Below are positions 58,601 through 62,828 of a stretch of 64,000 nt of DNA, piece after piece; the first letter of the stretch is position 1, and each line of letters starts with the position of its first letter. The notes below the pieces were generated by a model. It saw only the letters and a program-made list of their open reading frames with translations. It was not told where the DNA came from and ran no database searches. The translations under genes were made by a program, and so were the position numbers. Origin of the DNA: Siphlonurus alternatus (lineage: Eukaryota > Arthropoda > Insecta > Ephemeroptera > Siphlonuridae); NCBI GenBank assembly GCA_949825025.1, contig OX463785.1, positions 21,887,971 to 21,951,970 of the forward strand. The letters run 5' to 3'.

Positions 58601-59916
58601 ATCATTAATAAACTGTCAAAATCATGCATATAATAAACATAAAGTCATCAACTCTGAACTCACCTGCAACGCCTCCACGGTCTCGTAAGTTTTGACCCGG
58701 TCAGCTGAGGCCGCCTGCTGATGAGAAGTAGAGGTGGCGGAGTGCGAGGAGGCTTGGTGGGAGGAGGCACCATGGACGCCGGCCTCGTTGGCTCTTATCA
58801 TTCGCTGCACCTGAGGAAGGTAACACACGGTCAGATAAATGAGTCATTCATTGTAACTGGTTTGTTTATTGACTTTTTGTGTTGTTTACACGCTTTATTA
58901 TAATAATTATTTACTCGCATGTTATCTTATCGTTATGTTTTCCTCGATATTATTATTTTAATCGTTAAAAGGGATACTATTCGAAACCTCGTTGTGATTT
59001 GTTCTTTAAAGGACTGTTATAGTGTCACCTGCCAACTGTTATGTATGTAACATGTGGGAAATATAATAAAATAAAAAAAAATGTTCCTTCCAGCTCATTT
59101 TATTTTATTTATTAAACAAAAATAGTGTAAAAATATGATTAGACACAAACACATAAATTAAAGACTAAAATTATTAAACTTTTTTTTTTATATATTTTTT
59201 TAATTTAAATTAAATAAAAATGAAATGGTTTTTAAAATTTTATTTTAAGCAATTCATGTATAATTGTAATATTTATAATAATTATATGAATTAATTGTAT
59301 TTCAATTTTAAAAAAAAATAAATAAAAAATTTTTTTTTTCATTTTTATATATTAAAATCAATCCAAACAATATCAGTAAGAAATTAAAATCACTTCTGGT
59401 GCAGTTTTTGTGTTGCCGCAATAATAAGCGGCTTATGTACATAAAATAATTAATGCATAACAAGACTATTACACTAGGTTAGTGAATGTTACATCGCAAA
59501 TTAGACTCTACTATAATTACGTAAAAATTCGTATGTGCAATACGGATCAGTTTAAAACCGAGATAATCACTACGTTTACATGACGGTGTTTTATTCCGTT
59601 GACGACTCTCATAAGGATGACATTATCTGTCGTCAACGAATCCGTATTAAAAAACACTGTCATGTAAACGTAGAAACACGTGTGTGTGTCTGAGGTACAC
59701 CCACCTCTGCCTGCTTGTCCCGCAGCTGAGCCAGCGCCTCCGAGTGCTCTCTCTCCAACTCCTTGCGACGGTCCGCCGCCTCCCGCATTTGCTGAATACA
59801 AACAAACATCAGTCCTGCTTGTATTGTAGTGGTCACCGTTCTTAAATTTGTGCACCAAAAGTCGAGTAAATTGTAAAATATATTTTCCTTCTTTCATTTC
59901 TCTCTTCCTCTCTCTC

Positions 59917-60003
<87 letters not shown>

Positions 60004-62784
60004 AACTTCTCTTTGGATAAACTTTGTGATTTATGATCGACATTGTGTTGCGCTAACAATAGTGAAAAGCTTCCCCTCCCCAGCCTAGCACCCCAACTTT
60101 CCTCCCTAAGTCCCCCCCCCCCTAAACTATTCCAATATATCCCCCCTCATATCTTCAGTCCATATCTACTGCCTCTTCTACATTATATTCAATTATCCCA
60201 ATCTTATTCCACTGCTTATTACTTTAAACTTACAATTTTGTCTCATTCCTCAACTTATTTCTCTCCCAATCATTTCAACAGTTCATCTCCACCCCTTTCC
60301 TTTCCAGGTTCCAATTCCCCTCCTCCTCCCTCAGTCAATATCAGGAAGTTATTCAGTGTTACCAACCTAAAGTCTTGTGCCTAATTTACTTCCTTTATTA
60401 ATCATAATTATGTTAATCTTTCTCGATCTTGTACAGTAAGAGTAACTAAAACTGGAACACTTCGTGAGCACCATCAGTTCACACTTGCTTGGATTATATG
60501 ACAACACTGCTCAGATACTGGATACGAGTCCATCTGACTACAATAATAAGCAATGTTGCACGGCGAAGCTACTCTGAATCCCATGCATGCCAAGTGTTCC
60601 AATCTTATTTTCTCTAACTGTACATCAACTTACCCTCAGGATGTTATCCAGTCTGTCTGCATCATGCGGGGCTGAGAGGCTCCCCGTGGTAGCTGAGGAT
60701 GCCTCCCCTCCCCCCCTCCCTTCCCCCAGCAGCCGGCTCTGACCTGACCCGTCGCTCACCTGAAATCAAGCAACCTTCATTCAGGTAAGGTCAAAAGAAG
60801 AAAGTAAGGTGCAACAAGAAAAGCGGTTGAAGGACTCTTGCAGCCAGTCTTTGGAAGAAGAGTGTGGTGAAATAATAAGTGTTAAGAAAGTAGTGCTTAG
60901 ATGTGTAAAAGTGTGCAGTTTAAAAAAAAAAAAAAAAAAAAAACGGTGCAGTTCGCCTAATTTTTAAGTTGAGTCCAGAATTATAATATATTTTTCTAAT
61001 TAATCTAATAACACTTTATAATTTTATAAATTCAAATATTAATACTAATTATTATATCTAGGTACAGTAAATACATTGAAATTGCAATATCTTTGAATCA
61101 AGTTAAAATGTAAGCTCTGTACTGTACTGATTACTTGAATTCCAAGAAATTGCATTTTTCTTTTTCGTTCACTTTAAGGCTTAACCTGAGAAATTTGGAC
61201 GAAAAATTCGCTACAACATATTTTCTTCAAATTAATTTGGTGGACTTACAACAATCGTAAAATTAGCTCTAAATTTTTTCGGATTTTTTTAACCGTTGGT
61301 TTAATTATAATTAATTTATTTAAATGAGAATTTTGTATCCTTCCAATGTTAAATTTGTTAATTAGCATTGCAAAAAAACTATTCAACAGATTCTTTTACT
61401 TTTTTTTTTACTAAAACCTAATTTTTTAGACTATTTTTCTGAATTGTTTTCATATATTTTGAACCGTGGCGATGATCGTTTCCTATATGTGATGAGAAAT
61501 GTGGCAACGTTCTCAAGGACTGATGTCACCACCCCCTCCTAAAAAATTATTCGCATTCCAATGCAAACAGTGTTGTCACTATAGCCACGCCTCTTGACCT
61601 CGACAGACAAATTCTCAGGTTATACCTTAAAATAGCTTACATCTATTTACTATACATTTTATAATATTCACAAATAAAGCCATTTGCCCAAGTCATAAAT
61701 TGGTAAGGATGGTAACTTGTTCAGAAAGGTAATATCACGATTTCTATATATTCACTGCTAAAGCAATAAATCTACAATATTTCTACGTTATTATGCATTC
61801 AACATTAAGGGATTATAAAAATAACAACTGCTGTAAAAATTCAAGTAATTAATTTAGCTTTTTTTTTTTTTTTAAGTAATGCAATTTCAAGAAATTGCAA
61901 TTTCAAAAAAACTTTATAAAAGGGAATGAGTATTTTTTTTATTGGGACTAAGCAATGCCATTTTCTAATTTAACTAATAGAAATCAATATTTTAACTTAT
62001 ATTTTTTTATTGCTAGGGTACTGTACACTTATGCTATTAATAAATGTTGCTTTCCCAAATTATTTCTCCATTACATTATGCAACTTATTTAGCATTAAAA
62101 CAGAACGGGTTTCAGTTGCCCATGTTATTTTGATGCTGAATACATTACACAACCCAACACGAAATGTTTCAAGGTAAAGCTGACCTTTATCAATGGACAA
62201 CTTGCATGAAGTTATTGTTGCAAATTTGATAGAGCATCAAGAGTTATGTTGATTTCCTTCGATTTTTTTAACTCTCTAACTCTCTTAAAATTGTTCTGAA
62301 AAACGCTATGACGTCATAGGGAATAATGTTACATGACTATGACGTCACAATGTTTTGCAGCATGGTTTTAAGATTTAAGGGCGTTAGAGAGTTAAAAAAA
62401 AATAATAATACATAACTCGAAATCCTCTATTTAAATAATGTAATAAAAAAAACTTCTTGCAGGCAATAATGGAGTATCGATCTCAATTTTTTATTGCAGA
62501 AATGTATAGAGGGTACAAAGTTAAACTACTCTGATCTGAATTTTTTCAGATTTTTTAAAGACAATATTAAGAACTTTTTTTCTTATAAAATTAATATTTA
62601 AAATTCATTTTATGACGTCACGAGGCGTAGCAAAAGGATAGGTCACCGCAAAAAGGGGCGTGGTTGTTAAAACTGAACATTCAATAATTTTTATTTATTA
62701 TTATTATTTTTTTAATTCGAATTTCAGGTTTGAGCATATACACGTGCGTACCCCTTTATTGAAGTCCTATTCTTTTCATTTAAA

Positions 62785-62828
<44 letters not shown>

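Larger units (their letters stand above)
59792..60633. other. Rbp: intron 2
   Basis: 0.8 kb. CT microsatellite, a C-rich pyrimidine stretch (60060-60330) and palindrome V2, which ends about 10 bp from the exon 2 donor. Confidence 0.8.

Noticed and set aside
59547..60059. 170-codon ORF with Arg/Glu repeats
   Set aside because: Translation of a CT/GA microsatellite joined to the antisense of exon 3 in the wrong frame.
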